This document shows positions 25,550 to 33,778 of a stretch of DNA of 64,000 nucleotides, piece by piece. Positions within the stretch are counted from its first letter, which is position 1; the number at the start of each line of letters is the position of its first letter. The translations under genes were made by a program, and so were the position numbers. Location: contig NZ_JAKRMS010000005.1 of assembly GCF_022346185.1 (NCBI RefSeq), positions 1 through 64,000 on the forward strand. The letters are read 5' to 3'. The notes under the pieces were generated by a model. The model saw nothing but the letters and a program-made list of their open reading frames with translations. It ran no database searches and was not told the DNA's origin. The DNA comes from Cellulomonas sp. ACRRI. GTDB lineage: Bacteria > Actinomycetota > Actinomycetes > Actinomycetales > Cellulomonadaceae.

Positions 25550-27310
25550 TCAGAGCAGGCGGCGGGAGCCCGGGCGCACGACCCGGAGCCAGCGGTAGCC
25601 GTACGCGGGCAGCTCGACCTCGACCCGGCCGTCGGGGTCGACCTCGCACGCCCCGTCCTCCAGCAGGTCGACCAGGCGGACCGGGTCGTCGTCGCCCGCC
25701 GCGCTGCGCTCGGTGGCCGTCCCGTCCGCCGGCCCCGCGTCGCCGGGCTCGCGGACCAGGTCCCGCAGCCGCAGCGGCACGGTGACCGCCTCCGGGCCGA
25801 GGTTGTGCACCGCGATCATCGACGCGTCCTGCCACGTCGACCGGTGCGCGAGCACCGCCGGGTGCGGCTGGTCGAGGATCTCCGCCCGCTCCGCCCAGCC
25901 GAGCTCCGGGCACTCCCGGTAGCGCCGGACCAGGGTCGTGATGAACGACAGCAGCGAGTCCGGGTCCCGCCGCTGGTCGGCGACGTTGACGTGCGCGGGG
26001 GCGTACCCGCCCTCGGTGACCGGGCCGGCGAGCCGGCGCGGGGTCGCGGCCGAGAACCCGCCGTTGCGCCCGGACGTCCACTGCATCGGCGTCCGGACGG
26101 CGAGCCGGCCGTCGGCGGCGAGGTTCTCGCCCATGCCGATCTCCTCGCCGTAGAACAGCACGGGCGTGCCGGGCAGGGTGAACAGCAGGGAGTAGACCAT
26201 CCGGATCCGGCGCGGGTCCCCGTCGAGCATCGGCGGCAGCCGGCGGCGCAGACCGCGGCCGTAGAGCTGCATGTCCTCGTCGGGGCCGAACGCCGCGAAC
26301 ACCTCGGCGCGCTCGTCGTCGGACAGCTTGTCCAGGGTCAGCTCGTCGTGGTTGCGGACGAACGTCGCCCACTGCGCGTCGTGCGGGATGGGCGGGCGGT
26401 CGCGCAGCGCCTGCGCCAGCGGCCCGGCGTCCTGCCGGGCCAGCGCCAGGTACATCTGCTGCATGGCCACGAAGTCGAACTGGAGGTTCAGCTCGTCGCC
26501 CTCCGCCGACCCGTCGCCGTCCTGGTCGCCGAAGAACATCCGCTGCTGCTCGTACGGCAGGTTGACCTCGCCCATGAGGACCGCGTCGCCGGTCCGCCGG
26601 CTCAGGAACGCCCGCAGCGCCTTGAGGAACTCGTGCGGGTGCTCGATGTCGTCGTGGGGGCTGTTCGCGGCGTCGGCGAGCATGAACGGCACCGCGTCCA
26701 CCCGGAACCCCGACAGGCCGAGCTCCGCCCAGTAGCCGACGACCTTGGCGATCGCGTCCCGGACCTGGGGGTTCGCCGTGTTGAGGTCCGGCTGGTGCCG
26801 GTAGAACCGGTGCCGGTACCAGGCGCCGGCCTGCTCGTCGTACGTCCAGATGCCCTGCTCCTGGTCGGGGAACACGACCTGGTCGGAGGTGGGCGGCGGC
26901 TCGTCCGTGCGCCAGACGTAGAAGTCCCGGAACGGGTTGTCGGGGCTGCTCCGCGCGGCCTTGAACCACGGGTGCCGGTCGGACGTGTGGTTGACGACCA
27001 GGTCGGCGATCACCCGGATGCCCCGGTCCTTCGCGGTGCGGATGAGCTCGACCAGGTCGCCGGCGTCGCCGAGCCGCGGGTCGACCCCGAAGAAGTCGGT
27101 GATGTCGTAGCCGTCGTCCCGGTCGGCGGTCGGGTAGAACGGCATCAGCCACAGGCAGGTGACGCCGAGGTCGGCCAGGTGGTCGAGCCGCTGCACCAGC
27201 CCGGGGAGGTCGCCGACGCCGTCGTCGTTCCAGTCCATGAACGTCTCGACGTCCAGGCAGTAGACGACGGCGTTCTTCCACCACAGGTCGCCGGTGTCGC
27301 GGATCCTCAC
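25550..27310 (-). CDS. GH13 alpha-amylase-family enzyme, trehalose-synthase-like
   Basis: A 586-residue GH13 enzyme. It opens with a variant of the TreS start (WWKNAVVYCLDVETF), then LWLMPFYPTADRDDGYDI. The catalytic set is intact: nucleophile Asp205 in GFRVDAV, acid/base Glu in MGEVNLP, and the transition-state stabiliser in FVRNHDELTL. The C-terminal beta domain ends in YGYRWLRV. TreS interconverts maltose and trehalose, and this is the closest known activity, but the N-terminal Cys and the LDVETF variant place it in a divergent side group that may have another specificity. It starts with a GTGA overlap on the LLM oxidoreductase gene, so the pair is coupled. Cytoplasmic. Confidence 0.85.
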   Translation of the reverse strand: MRIRDTGDLWWKNAVVYCLDVETFMDWNDDGVGDLPGLVQRLDHLADLGVTCLWLMPFYPTADRDDGYDITDFFGVDPRLGDAGDLVELIRTAKDRGIRVIADLVVNHTSDRHPWFKAARSSPDNPFRDFYVWRTDEPPPTSDQVVFPDQEQGIWTYDEQAGAWYRHRFYRHQPDLNTANPQVRDAIAKVVGYWAELGLSGFRVDAVPFMLADAANSPHDDIEHPHEFLKALRAFLSRRTGDAVLMGEVNLPYEQQRMFFGDQDGDGSAEGDELNLQFDFVAMQQMYLALARQDAGPLAQALRDRPPIPHDAQWATFVRNHDELTLDKLSDDERAEVFAAFGPDEDMQLYGRGLRRRLPPMLDGDPRRIRMVYSLLFTLPGTPVLFYGEEIGMGENLAADGRLAVRTPMQWTSGRNGGFSAATPRRLAGPVTEGGYAPAHVNVADQRRDPDSLLSFITTLVRRYRECPELGWAERAEILDQPHPAVLAHRSTWQDASMIAVHNLGPEAVTVPLRLRDLVREPGDAGPADGTATERSAAGDDDPVRLVDLLEDGACEVDPDGRVEVELPAYGYRWLRVVRPGSRRLL

Positions 27311-28365
27311 GAGGCGTCCGTCCCCTCGGTGCCCGCGTCCACGGCCCGCAGCGCCGGGAGCAGGTGCTCGGCCGCGAGGTCGATGAACGCGTCCAGCGAC
27401 GACGGCGGGTGCGTCACCGTGGGCGCGGCGTCGTCGTGCTTGCCGTGGTCCGGCCGGACGTCGGTGGCCACCTGGTGCAGGTAGACCTCGTCGAACCCGA
27501 CCTCGACCAGCTCGACCAGGCGGTCCCGGAGCCGGGCCGGGTCGGCCTCGATCACCACCCCGGTGCTCAGCGTGTCGTCGTCCACGGTGGCGGCCAGCTC
27601 GTCGAACGCCTCCGGCGTGGCGATGTCCCACGCGGCCGGCGGGCCGGCCGCGTTGCCCGCCCACTGCTCGCGCGCCAGCCGCCACGCCTCGTCGGGGTCC
27701 GACGCGTACGACACGTGCACCTGGAGCGCGATCGGCCCGCGGCCGCCCGCGTCCCGGTACTCCCCGATGACGCGGCGCATCGTCTCGAGGTCCTGGTTGA
27801 CCGTGACCAGGCCGTCGGCCCAGTCGGCGTGCGCCCGGGCGGTCTCCGGCGTCACGGCGGGGCCGATCAGCCGGGGCGGCACCTCGGGGAGCGTCCAGAG
27901 CTGGGCGCGGTCGACCGTCACCAGGCCGTGGTGCGTGACCTCCTCGCCGGCGAGCAGCGCGCGGATGACCTGGACGCACTCGCGCAGCCGGGCGTCCCGC
28001 TCCGGCTTCGGCGGCCAGGGGTCGCCGGTGATGTGCTCGTTCATGTTCTCGCCGGAGCCGAGCGCGACCCAGAACCGGCCCGGGTACATCGCGGCGAGCG
28101 TCGCGGCCGCCTGGGCGATGATCGCGGGGTGGTAGCGCTGGCCGGGCGCGTTGACGGTGCCGAACGGGAGCCGGGTGGTGGCCAGCGCGGAGCCGAGCCA
28201 GGTCCAGGCGAACCCGGAGTGGCCCTGGTTGGTGCCCCACGGCGCCCAGTGGTCGGAGCACATGGCGGCGTCGAAGCCGGCCTCCTCCGCGTGCTGGACG
28301 GCCGCGAGGAGGGCGGACGGGTGGACCTGCTCGTGCGAGCTGTGGAAGCCGACGCGGGTGGTCAT
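27307..28365 (-). CDS. LLM-class flavin-dependent oxidoreductase
   Basis: A 352-residue luciferase-like TIM-barrel protein. It starts VGFHSSHEQ and has CSDHWAPWGTNQGHSGFAWTW and FWVALGSGENMNEHI, where the family binds flavin. It resembles the group described as probable non-F420 flavin oxidoreductases often found beside trehalose-synthase-like genes. The reaction is unknown. ATG 28365 is clear. Its stop overlaps the GTG of the GH13 gene by 4 bp, which suggests a shared task in sugar or osmolyte metabolism rather than chance. Confidence 0.8.
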   Translation of the reverse strand: MTTRVGFHSSHEQVHPSALLAAVQHAEEAGFDAAMCSDHWAPWGTNQGHSGFAWTWLGSALATTRLPFGTVNAPGQRYHPAIIAQAAATLAAMYPGRFWVALGSGENMNEHITGDPWPPKPERDARLRECVQVIRALLAGEEVTHHGLVTVDRAQLWTLPEVPPRLIGPAVTPETARAHADWADGLVTVNQDLETMRRVIGEYRDAGGRGPIALQVHVSYASDPDEAWRLAREQWAGNAAGPPAAWDIATPEAFDELAATVDDDTLSTGVVIEADPARLRDRLVELVEVGFDEVYLHQVATDVRPDHGKHDDAAPTVTHPPSSLDAFIDLAAEHLLPALRAVDAGTEGTDAS

Positions 28366-28547
28366 GCCCCCTGTTCCTACCGGCTGCGGCGCCGGTCCGC
28401 GCGGCGAGCGGGCGCCGCACCCCTCCGCCGGTCGCGGGCCGGCGGCGCGGGTCGAGGGCGCGGCGGCGTCGTCGGCGCGGCGCGAGGTGCAAGGGATGTC
28501 ACAGCGCCCCGGGCCCTCCGGCCGCGGATCGGTCCGGGGGGACGACG

Positions 28548-28553
28548 TAGGCT
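28548..28553 (+). promoter_or_regulatory. -10 element (TAGGCT) of the ScoMcrA-head gene
   Basis: TAGGCT is 8 nt before GTG 28562, near the expected spacing for a leaderless start. An ATG at 28496 is upstream of it and so less likely to be the real start. Confidence 0.4.
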
Positions 28554-28561
28554 CTTGCGAC

Positions 28562-29017
28562 GTGGCGACCTTCTCCGCCGTGACGCGCGCGCACATCCTC
28601 CAGGCCATCGCCGAGCACGACTCGCGCGGGGCCGAGGCCTTCCTCGGCGTCTACGGCTTCCCCGCCGGCGGCGGCTTCTTCCTCCACGAGGACCGCCCCT
28701 ACCCGACGACCGCGATCCTCGGGGTCGCGCACCGGTTCGCGACCGGGCGGCTCGCGGGCGCCGACGAGTTCCACGGCGGCGAGGACGCGGCCCAGGCGCT
28801 GCTCGCCCGGCGCGGGTTCGACGTGCCGCAGGCCGCCGCTGCCGCGCGCGCCGCGGCCCCCGCCCGGGCGCGGTCCGCCGCGCCGAAGGCCCAGCGGGCG
28901 CCGCGCGCCGCCGCCACCCCGCGGGCGAGGAAGCCGGAGCCGGTCGAGTTCACGAAGACCTGCCCGACGTGCTCGATGGTGCTGCCGGGCACGGGGATCT
29001 GCGACTACTGCGACTGA
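28562..29017 (+). CDS. ScoMcrA-head-like domain fused to a zinc ribbon
   Basis: A 151-residue protein. Residues 1-95 follow the pattern I know from the N-terminal head domain of ScoMcrA-type modification-dependent restriction enzymes: a helix ending in GAEAFLGVYGF, then PYPTTAILGVAHRFATG, then an FHGGEDAAQALLARRGFDV ending. A basic Ala/Pro/Arg linker follows, then a four-Cys zinc ribbon with CxxC at 134-137 and CxxC at 147-150. No nuclease (HNH) or methyl-base-binding SRA domain is present. The basic linker and ribbon suggest nucleic-acid or ribosome binding. The role is unknown. Two unknown genes follow on the other strand. Confidence 0.7.
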   Translation: MATFSAVTRAHILQAIAEHDSRGAEAFLGVYGFPAGGGFFLHEDRPYPTTAILGVAHRFATGRLAGADEFHGGEDAAQALLARRGFDVPQAAAAARAAAPARARSAAPKAQRAPRAAATPRARKPEPVEFTKTCPTCSMVLPGTGICDYCD

Positions 29018-29061
29018 GTCGGACCTGGGCCGAGCCGGTGCCGGGGCCGGGCCGCTCCCGG

Positions 29062-29106
29062 GGCTGAGCCATCGGTGCGGCTGAGCCGCCGCAGCGGCTG
29101 AGCCGC
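29062..29106. repeat. three copies of a 9-bp element between convergent genes
   Basis: GGCTGAGCC occurs at 29062, 29079 and 29097. The last two sit in identical 13-mers with 6-bp palindromic arms (29077-29089, 29094-29106). Pairing between copies could give a bidirectional terminator. Confidence 0.5.
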
Positions 29107-29879
29107 TACCGCGGCACCGCCGGCGCCCCGCCCGCCGCGGGCTGCCGGATCGCGTACCCGAGGTCGGCGAGCGCCTCGGCCGCGCCCGCCGGGTCGTCCC
29201 GGACCGCGGCGCGGAGCTGGACCGCGCGCCATCGGGTCCGCCCCGCGCAGACCGCCGCGCGCCAGCCGGGCCGGGTGTCGAGGCCGAACTCCCGGACCAG
29301 CATCTCGAGCACGTCCTCGAACGACGGCCGGAACCGGTGTCCGCCGAGCGGGAAGTGCAGCGTCGACACCCGCGGCACCCGGCCCCGGCGGACCGCCGAG
29401 GTGCGCGCGCGACCGCGCAGCCGGTGCCCGGCCGCCATCATCGCGAACACCAGCTCGTCGCGGTGGCCGTGCACGTTGAGGTGCGCCGCCGGGACCTTGT
29501 CGTCGGAGTCCGCGTCGTAGTCGTACCGGAACAGCGGCTCGTCGGTGCCCTCCGCGGCGATGGACACGGTCGACCGGCGGACGGCGAGGAAGCGGCCGGT
29601 GCGGTCCCAGCCGCAGTCGAAGGACGCGCGCAGCCGGAGCACGACGACGCCGTCGACGGCCAAGGGGATTCCCTTCGGCGGGTCCTGCTGGACCGTCTGG
29701 TGCGTCAGCGGGGTCGCGGTCGGGCGGACGTCGAACGTGCCGCCATCCCCCGGCACGACGCCGCGCAGGGTGCTGCGGAGGTCCGCGGCGAACCGCTGCG
29801 TCACGTCCGCCAGCGACCCACCCTCCCGCTCGTCCGCGGCGGCGGGCTGCGCGGCCCGGTCGGAGGCGTCGTCACTCAC
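29106..29879 (-). CDS. unknown protein, second gene of a small two-gene unit
   Basis: A 257-residue soluble protein with no family I can name. An acidic N-terminus is followed by a beta-rich core with the strand VDGVVVLRLRASFDCGWDR, then FRYDYDAD, AAHLNVHGH and STLHFPLGGHRFRPSFEDVLEMLVREFG. The spaced RYD, HLN-HGH and LHFPLGG-FRPS blocks look like a conserved ligand or catalytic site and recall small nuclease-like toxins such as TumE, but I cannot establish homology. GTG 29879 overlaps the stop of the 66-residue gene by 8 bp, so the two are translationally coupled. Codon use is like its neighbours. Confidence 0.7.
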   Translation of the reverse strand: MSDDASDRAAQPAAADEREGGSLADVTQRFAADLRSTLRGVVPGDGGTFDVRPTATPLTHQTVQQDPPKGIPLAVDGVVVLRLRASFDCGWDRTGRFLAVRRSTVSIAAEGTDEPLFRYDYDADSDDKVPAAHLNVHGHRDELVFAMMAAGHRLRGRARTSAVRRGRVPRVSTLHFPLGGHRFRPSFEDVLEMLVREFGLDTRPGWRAAVCAGRTRWRAVQLRAAVRDDPAGAAEALADLGYAIRQPAAGGAPAVPR

Positions 29880-30072
29880 CGAGCATCCTGCCCAGCGTGA
29901 GGTACTCCTCGTACGCGATCCGCTGCTCGGGGGAGAGCTGCCAGGTCTCGTACCGCTCCTCGATCGTCTCGAGGTCGAGACCGATGCTCGCGAGCTCTTT
30001 CGCCCGCTTCTCCCGCATCTCCTCCTCGGTCATGATGATGAGCCGGCCGTAGCTCTTGGGGATGACCTGCAT
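29872..30072 (-). CDS. 66-residue protein, first gene of a small two-gene unit
   Basis: A 66-residue charged helical protein. A short beta-like start (VIPKSYGRLIIM) is followed by two helices, EEEMREKRAKELASIG and LSPEQRIAYEEYLTLGRML. The size, the charged make-up, the position upstream and the 8-bp overlap with the 257-residue gene are like an antitoxin, but the sequence matches no antitoxin class I know. AACGATC lies upstream of ATG 30072 with a GAGG-type ribosome site further away. Its relatively low-GC codons stand out slightly against the neighbours. Confidence 0.65.
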   Translation of the reverse strand: MQVIPKSYGRLIIMTEEEMREKRAKELASIGLDLETIEERYETWQLSPEQRIAYEEYLTLGRMLGE

Positions 30073-30214
30073 GATCGTTCCTCGGACGTCGACGGACGGT
30101 CCCTCGGGGCGGCTGCCGGACCGACGCCGATCACGCTAGCCGCACCGCGCTCTGCGCTGTCCAGCCCCATCTCCACGGGCGCGGGGCGGCCCGCCGCCGC
30201 CCCGCCGCCCGCGC

Positions 30215-31489
30215 TCACCCCCGGGCGGGCACCACCGCGTCGACCGCCTCGAGGATCTTGTCCAGCACCACCGCGCGGTCGAACTGCAGCGCGAACTCGC
30301 GGGCCGCGTCGGCCCACTCCTCGCGCTCGGCACCCGTGACGCCGAGGGCCCGGTCCAGCGCTGCCGCGATCGCCGCGGGGTCCTCGACCGGCACGATGAT
30401 CGCCGTGTCGCCGACGGCCTCCGGGATGCCGCCGGTGTCGGTCGTGATCACCGGGCCGCCGCCGGAGAGCATCTTCTCCACCAGCGCGATCCCGAACGTC
30501 TCGACGAACTCCGGCCGCGGCTTGCTCGGCAGCACGTAGGCGGCGGCGCCGGCCATGAGGTGCGGCTTCTCGTCGTCGGACACGTCGTCGAGGAACAGCA
30601 CGCGGTCCGCGACGGGCGAGGCGGCCGCGTGGGCCCGCAGCTGTGCCGCCTCGGGCCCGTTGCCGGCGATCACCAGGCGGTGCGTCCCCGGAGCGCCGCT
30701 GGCGGCGTACCCGTCGATGAGGTCGTCCACGCCCTTGGCCGCCGCGAGCCGGGACAGGTAGAGCACGTACCCGTCCCGGTCGAGGCCGCGCGCCCCCAGC
30801 ACGGCGTCGGTCTCGGCGTCGTCCCGCGCGAGGTACTGCGCGACGTCGACGGCGGGGTACGAGATCCGGACCCGCTCGCGGCACTGCGCGGCGAACGTCG
30901 TGCCGTGCTTCGCGTCGAGCGCCTCCGCCTCCGTGATGATGAGGTCGCGGGTGTACTCGGACACGGCCAGGCAGACGTCGTGCTCCAGGTAGGACGCGAG
31001 CACGTGCGCGGCGGCCCCGAACTGGTCGGCCTCGACGCAGGCGCGCACGACGTTGGTGACGTCCGACCCGACCGCCTCGGCGACCGTGGTCACGTTCACG
31101 GGCAGCCCGGTGCGCCGGGCGACGTGCACGGCGTCGGCGACCGCGGTGGCGTGCGGGCTGAGGTACAGCGACAGCGCGACGGTGGGCACCCCGTCGGTGA
31201 ACAGCTCGACGAGCCGGCCGATCAGGCCGGCCACCCACCGGCCGTCCGGGACCTTGTAGTCGCCGACCGGTCCGGGCCGCTCCACCACCACGCCGTCGCG
31301 GTACGGGAGCACCCGGTCGAGCGGCTTGAGCGGCAGCCCGGCGGCCTGCAGCCGGTCGATCGGCCAGGTGACGATCCGCACCTCGTCGAACCCGCGGTCG
31401 AGCGCCGCCTCGGCGAGGTTCCGGGCCTCGCCGGAGTGGCCGCAGATCACCGGGTCGGCGCGCACGACGATGACGAGGCGGCGGTCCAC
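30215..31489 (-). CDS. GT4-family glycosyltransferase
   Basis: A 424-residue GT-B glycosyltransferase. VIVVRADPVICGHSGEARN opens the acceptor lobe and YLSRLAAAKGVDDLIDGYAA starts the donor lobe, with VIAGNGPEAAQLR. The E-x7-E element is in EFVETFGIALVEKMLSG, followed by PVITTDTGGIPE. Members use nucleotide or lipid-linked sugars and keep the anomeric configuration. Product unknown; the overlap with an alpha-mannosidase gene suggests a mannose-containing glycan or solute. The start chosen at GTG 31489 lies inside the end of the GH92 gene by 43 bp; GTG 31465 is an alternative with a shorter overlap. Confidence 0.85.
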   Translation of the reverse strand: MDRRLVIVVRADPVICGHSGEARNLAEAALDRGFDEVRIVTWPIDRLQAAGLPLKPLDRVLPYRDGVVVERPGPVGDYKVPDGRWVAGLIGRLVELFTDGVPTVALSLYLSPHATAVADAVHVARRTGLPVNVTTVAEAVGSDVTNVVRACVEADQFGAAAHVLASYLEHDVCLAVSEYTRDLIITEAEALDAKHGTTFAAQCRERVRISYPAVDVAQYLARDDAETDAVLGARGLDRDGYVLYLSRLAAAKGVDDLIDGYAASGAPGTHRLVIAGNGPEAAQLRAHAAASPVADRVLFLDDVSDDEKPHLMAGAAAYVLPSKPRPEFVETFGIALVEKMLSGGGPVITTDTGGIPEAVGDTAIIVPVEDPAAIAAALDRALGVTGAEREEWADAAREFALQFDRAVVLDKILEAVDAVVPARG

Positions 31490-33639
31490 GGGCCCGGTTC
31501 GGGACCCAGGTCGACCTGCAGCCGGCCGCCGGCGTGCAGCTCGGTGCCGGTCAGCCACGTGCGGTCCAGGTCGGCCCCGTCGAGCCGCACGCGCTGCACG
31601 TACTGCGCGGGGCCGTCGGGCTCGGGTTCCACGAAGCCGCTGGTCTCGACCGTGAACGCCGTCCCGCCGACCTCGACCCGGGACTCGCGCCACGCGGGCG
31701 CGTTGACCAGGAACAGGTTCTGCCCGGCGACCGGGAACAGCCCGAGCGAGGCCCACACGTACCAGGACGACAGGCCGCCGGAGTCGTCGTTGCCGGGCAG
31801 GCCGCCGCGCCCGGTGCCGAACTGCTGCTGGGTCACGGCGTGCACGACCTCGGCGGTGCGGTCGGGGCGCCCGGCGTACTGGTAGGCCCAGGGCGCCTCC
31901 ATGTCCGGCTCGTTGTTCAGCCCCTCGAACCGGTGCAGCCCGTACCCGGCGAGCATCTCGTCCTCGGACGGCGCGAGGCCCGGCTGCTTCACCGGGTCGG
32001 CGCCGTACCCGAAGAACCGGTCCAGCAGCGCCACGAAGGCCTCGTCGCCGCCGGCCAGGTCGATCCGCCCCGCCATGTCGTGCAGCAGCCGGAACGAGTA
32101 GTTCCACCGGCCGCCCTCGTAGAACGTCGAGTCGCGCAGGAGCCCGGTCGCCGGGTCGAAGGCGTTCCGCCACCGGCCGGCGAGCGGCGCGAACTGGTCG
32201 AGCAGCGCGCGGTCGCCGACCTGCCGCGCGATGACGGCGGTGCAGAAGTAGCCGAACGCCAGGTCCAGCGTGTGGCTGATCGGGTGCGTCCGGCCGTGCA
32301 GCAGGAACTCCTCGCCGTACGTGCGGCGCAGGTCGTTGTGCAGGTGCACGAGCGCCCAGTCCCAGTCGAACGGCAGGCCCAGCGCGCACAGGTCGGCCAG
32401 GAACGTGTGCGCCAGGGCGCTGCCCTGCCGGGAGAACCGGTCGGCGCCGCGGGCCATCCGGTACCCGATCGGGAAGTTCCCCTCCTCCTCCGCGATGTGC
32501 AGGATCGCGGTGGCGAGCTCCACGGCCTTGTCCGGCACCAGCGCCGTCAGCAGCGGGAGCTGCGTGCGGTAGATGTCCCACATCGTCGCGATGTCGTAGG
32601 CGAACGGGGTGTCGGTCGGCCAGAACGGGCTCTCGTCCGGCGCCAGGCACGGCTTGATGAGCGAGTGGTAGAGCGCGGTCGACAGCACGGTCTGCTTCGC
32701 CGCGGACGGGGTGTCGACCTGGACCTTGCCGAGCTGCCGTCGCCACTCGTGGGCGGTGCGGGCGCGCCGCTCGGCGAACGACGACGGCCCGGGCCCGCAC
32801 TCGCGGACCAGGTTCTCCCGCGCCTGCTCGACGCCGCGCAGCGAGAACCCGAACCGCAGCTCGACGACCTGCCCCGGCGCGGTCGGCCCCGCCCACATCA
32901 GGCCGAACGGGCGCAGGGTCGTCGGCCGGATCCGGTCGAAGTCGAGGCGCGTGCCGCCCGGCATCAGCCGGCGGTCGTACCAGAGCAGCTGCCGCCACTG
33001 CGGGGTGTCGCACTCGACGTGCACGGCCAGGGGAGCGCCCTCGACGGTGATCTCGCCCTGCGCGACGCCCGGCGCGACGGACTCCAGGTGCGCCCGCAGC
33101 GGCACGGTCCGGCCGTACGGGATGTCGAGCCCGCCGAGGCTCAGGTCGATGACCAGGCGGGCGTCGCGGTGCGCGGGGAACGTGTACCGGTGGACCGCCG
33201 ACTTGGGGCCGACGGTGACCTCGCAGCGGATGCCGGAGTCGAGCGTCGCGGCGTAGTAACCGGGCTCGGCGCGTTCGTCGGACACCTCCCAGAGCTGCCC
33301 GAGGTCGTCCAGCGGCTGCAGCATCGGGGTGACGCGCACGTAGTTGTAGTACTTGCGGATCGCGCCGGTGCCGGACTGCTGGAAGTGCGTGAAGCCCGAC
33401 GCGCGCTGCGTGGCGTGCAGGGCGGGCGGGAGGCCCTCGGTCGACAGGTCGTACCGGCCGTAGCCGGTCGGGTACGCGCCGGAGTAGGCGCAGGCGCTGA
33501 CCATGCCCAGCGGGTACGTCGCGCCGGGGTGCGTGTTGCCCACCTGCGGCTTGGGCCACCACCAGGTGGCGGCGAGGCCGCTCTGCGGCGGCAGCGCGGT
33601 GGCCTCGGTGCCGATGAACGGGTCGACGTGCTCGAACAC
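31447..33639 (-). CDS. GH92-family alpha-mannosidase
   Basis: A 730-residue GH92 enzyme. It begins with HVDPFIGTEATA and PGATYPLGMV, typical of the N-terminal beta domain. The catalytic (alpha/alpha)6 part has WDIYRTQLPLL, EGNFPIGYR, and near the end GLPGNDDSGGLSSWYVWASLGLFPVAG, the family's best signature with the calcium- and mannose-contacting Asp residues. Most GH92 enzymes are exo-acting alpha-mannosidases. I see no signal peptide, so this one may be cytoplasmic, unlike many GH92 proteins. GTG 33639 is chosen because GGGAGGTGA lies at the right distance; GTG 33648 would overlap that site. Confidence 0.88.
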   Translation of the reverse strand: MFEHVDPFIGTEATALPPQSGLAATWWWPKPQVGNTHPGATYPLGMVSACAYSGAYPTGYGRYDLSTEGLPPALHATQRASGFTHFQQSGTGAIRKYYNYVRVTPMLQPLDDLGQLWEVSDERAEPGYYAATLDSGIRCEVTVGPKSAVHRYTFPAHRDARLVIDLSLGGLDIPYGRTVPLRAHLESVAPGVAQGEITVEGAPLAVHVECDTPQWRQLLWYDRRLMPGGTRLDFDRIRPTTLRPFGLMWAGPTAPGQVVELRFGFSLRGVEQARENLVRECGPGPSSFAERRARTAHEWRRQLGKVQVDTPSAAKQTVLSTALYHSLIKPCLAPDESPFWPTDTPFAYDIATMWDIYRTQLPLLTALVPDKAVELATAILHIAEEEGNFPIGYRMARGADRFSRQGSALAHTFLADLCALGLPFDWDWALVHLHNDLRRTYGEEFLLHGRTHPISHTLDLAFGYFCTAVIARQVGDRALLDQFAPLAGRWRNAFDPATGLLRDSTFYEGGRWNYSFRLLHDMAGRIDLAGGDEAFVALLDRFFGYGADPVKQPGLAPSEDEMLAGYGLHRFEGLNNEPDMEAPWAYQYAGRPDRTAEVVHAVTQQQFGTGRGGLPGNDDSGGLSSWYVWASLGLFPVAGQNLFLVNAPAWRESRVEVGGTAFTVETSGFVEPEPDGPAQYVQRVRLDGADLDRTWLTGTELHAGGRLQVDLGPEPGPWTAASSSSCAPTR

Positions 33640-33778
33640 TCGCGTCACCTCCCGTCGGTCGCGTCGTCCGGGCGCGGCGGCGCGACCGGTGGACGGGACC
33701 GTACGCGCGGAAGGTGTCCGGAGGGTTACGGCGCGCTGGCTGACCACTCCGGTTCCAGGTGATCGTTGATCAGGGTTG

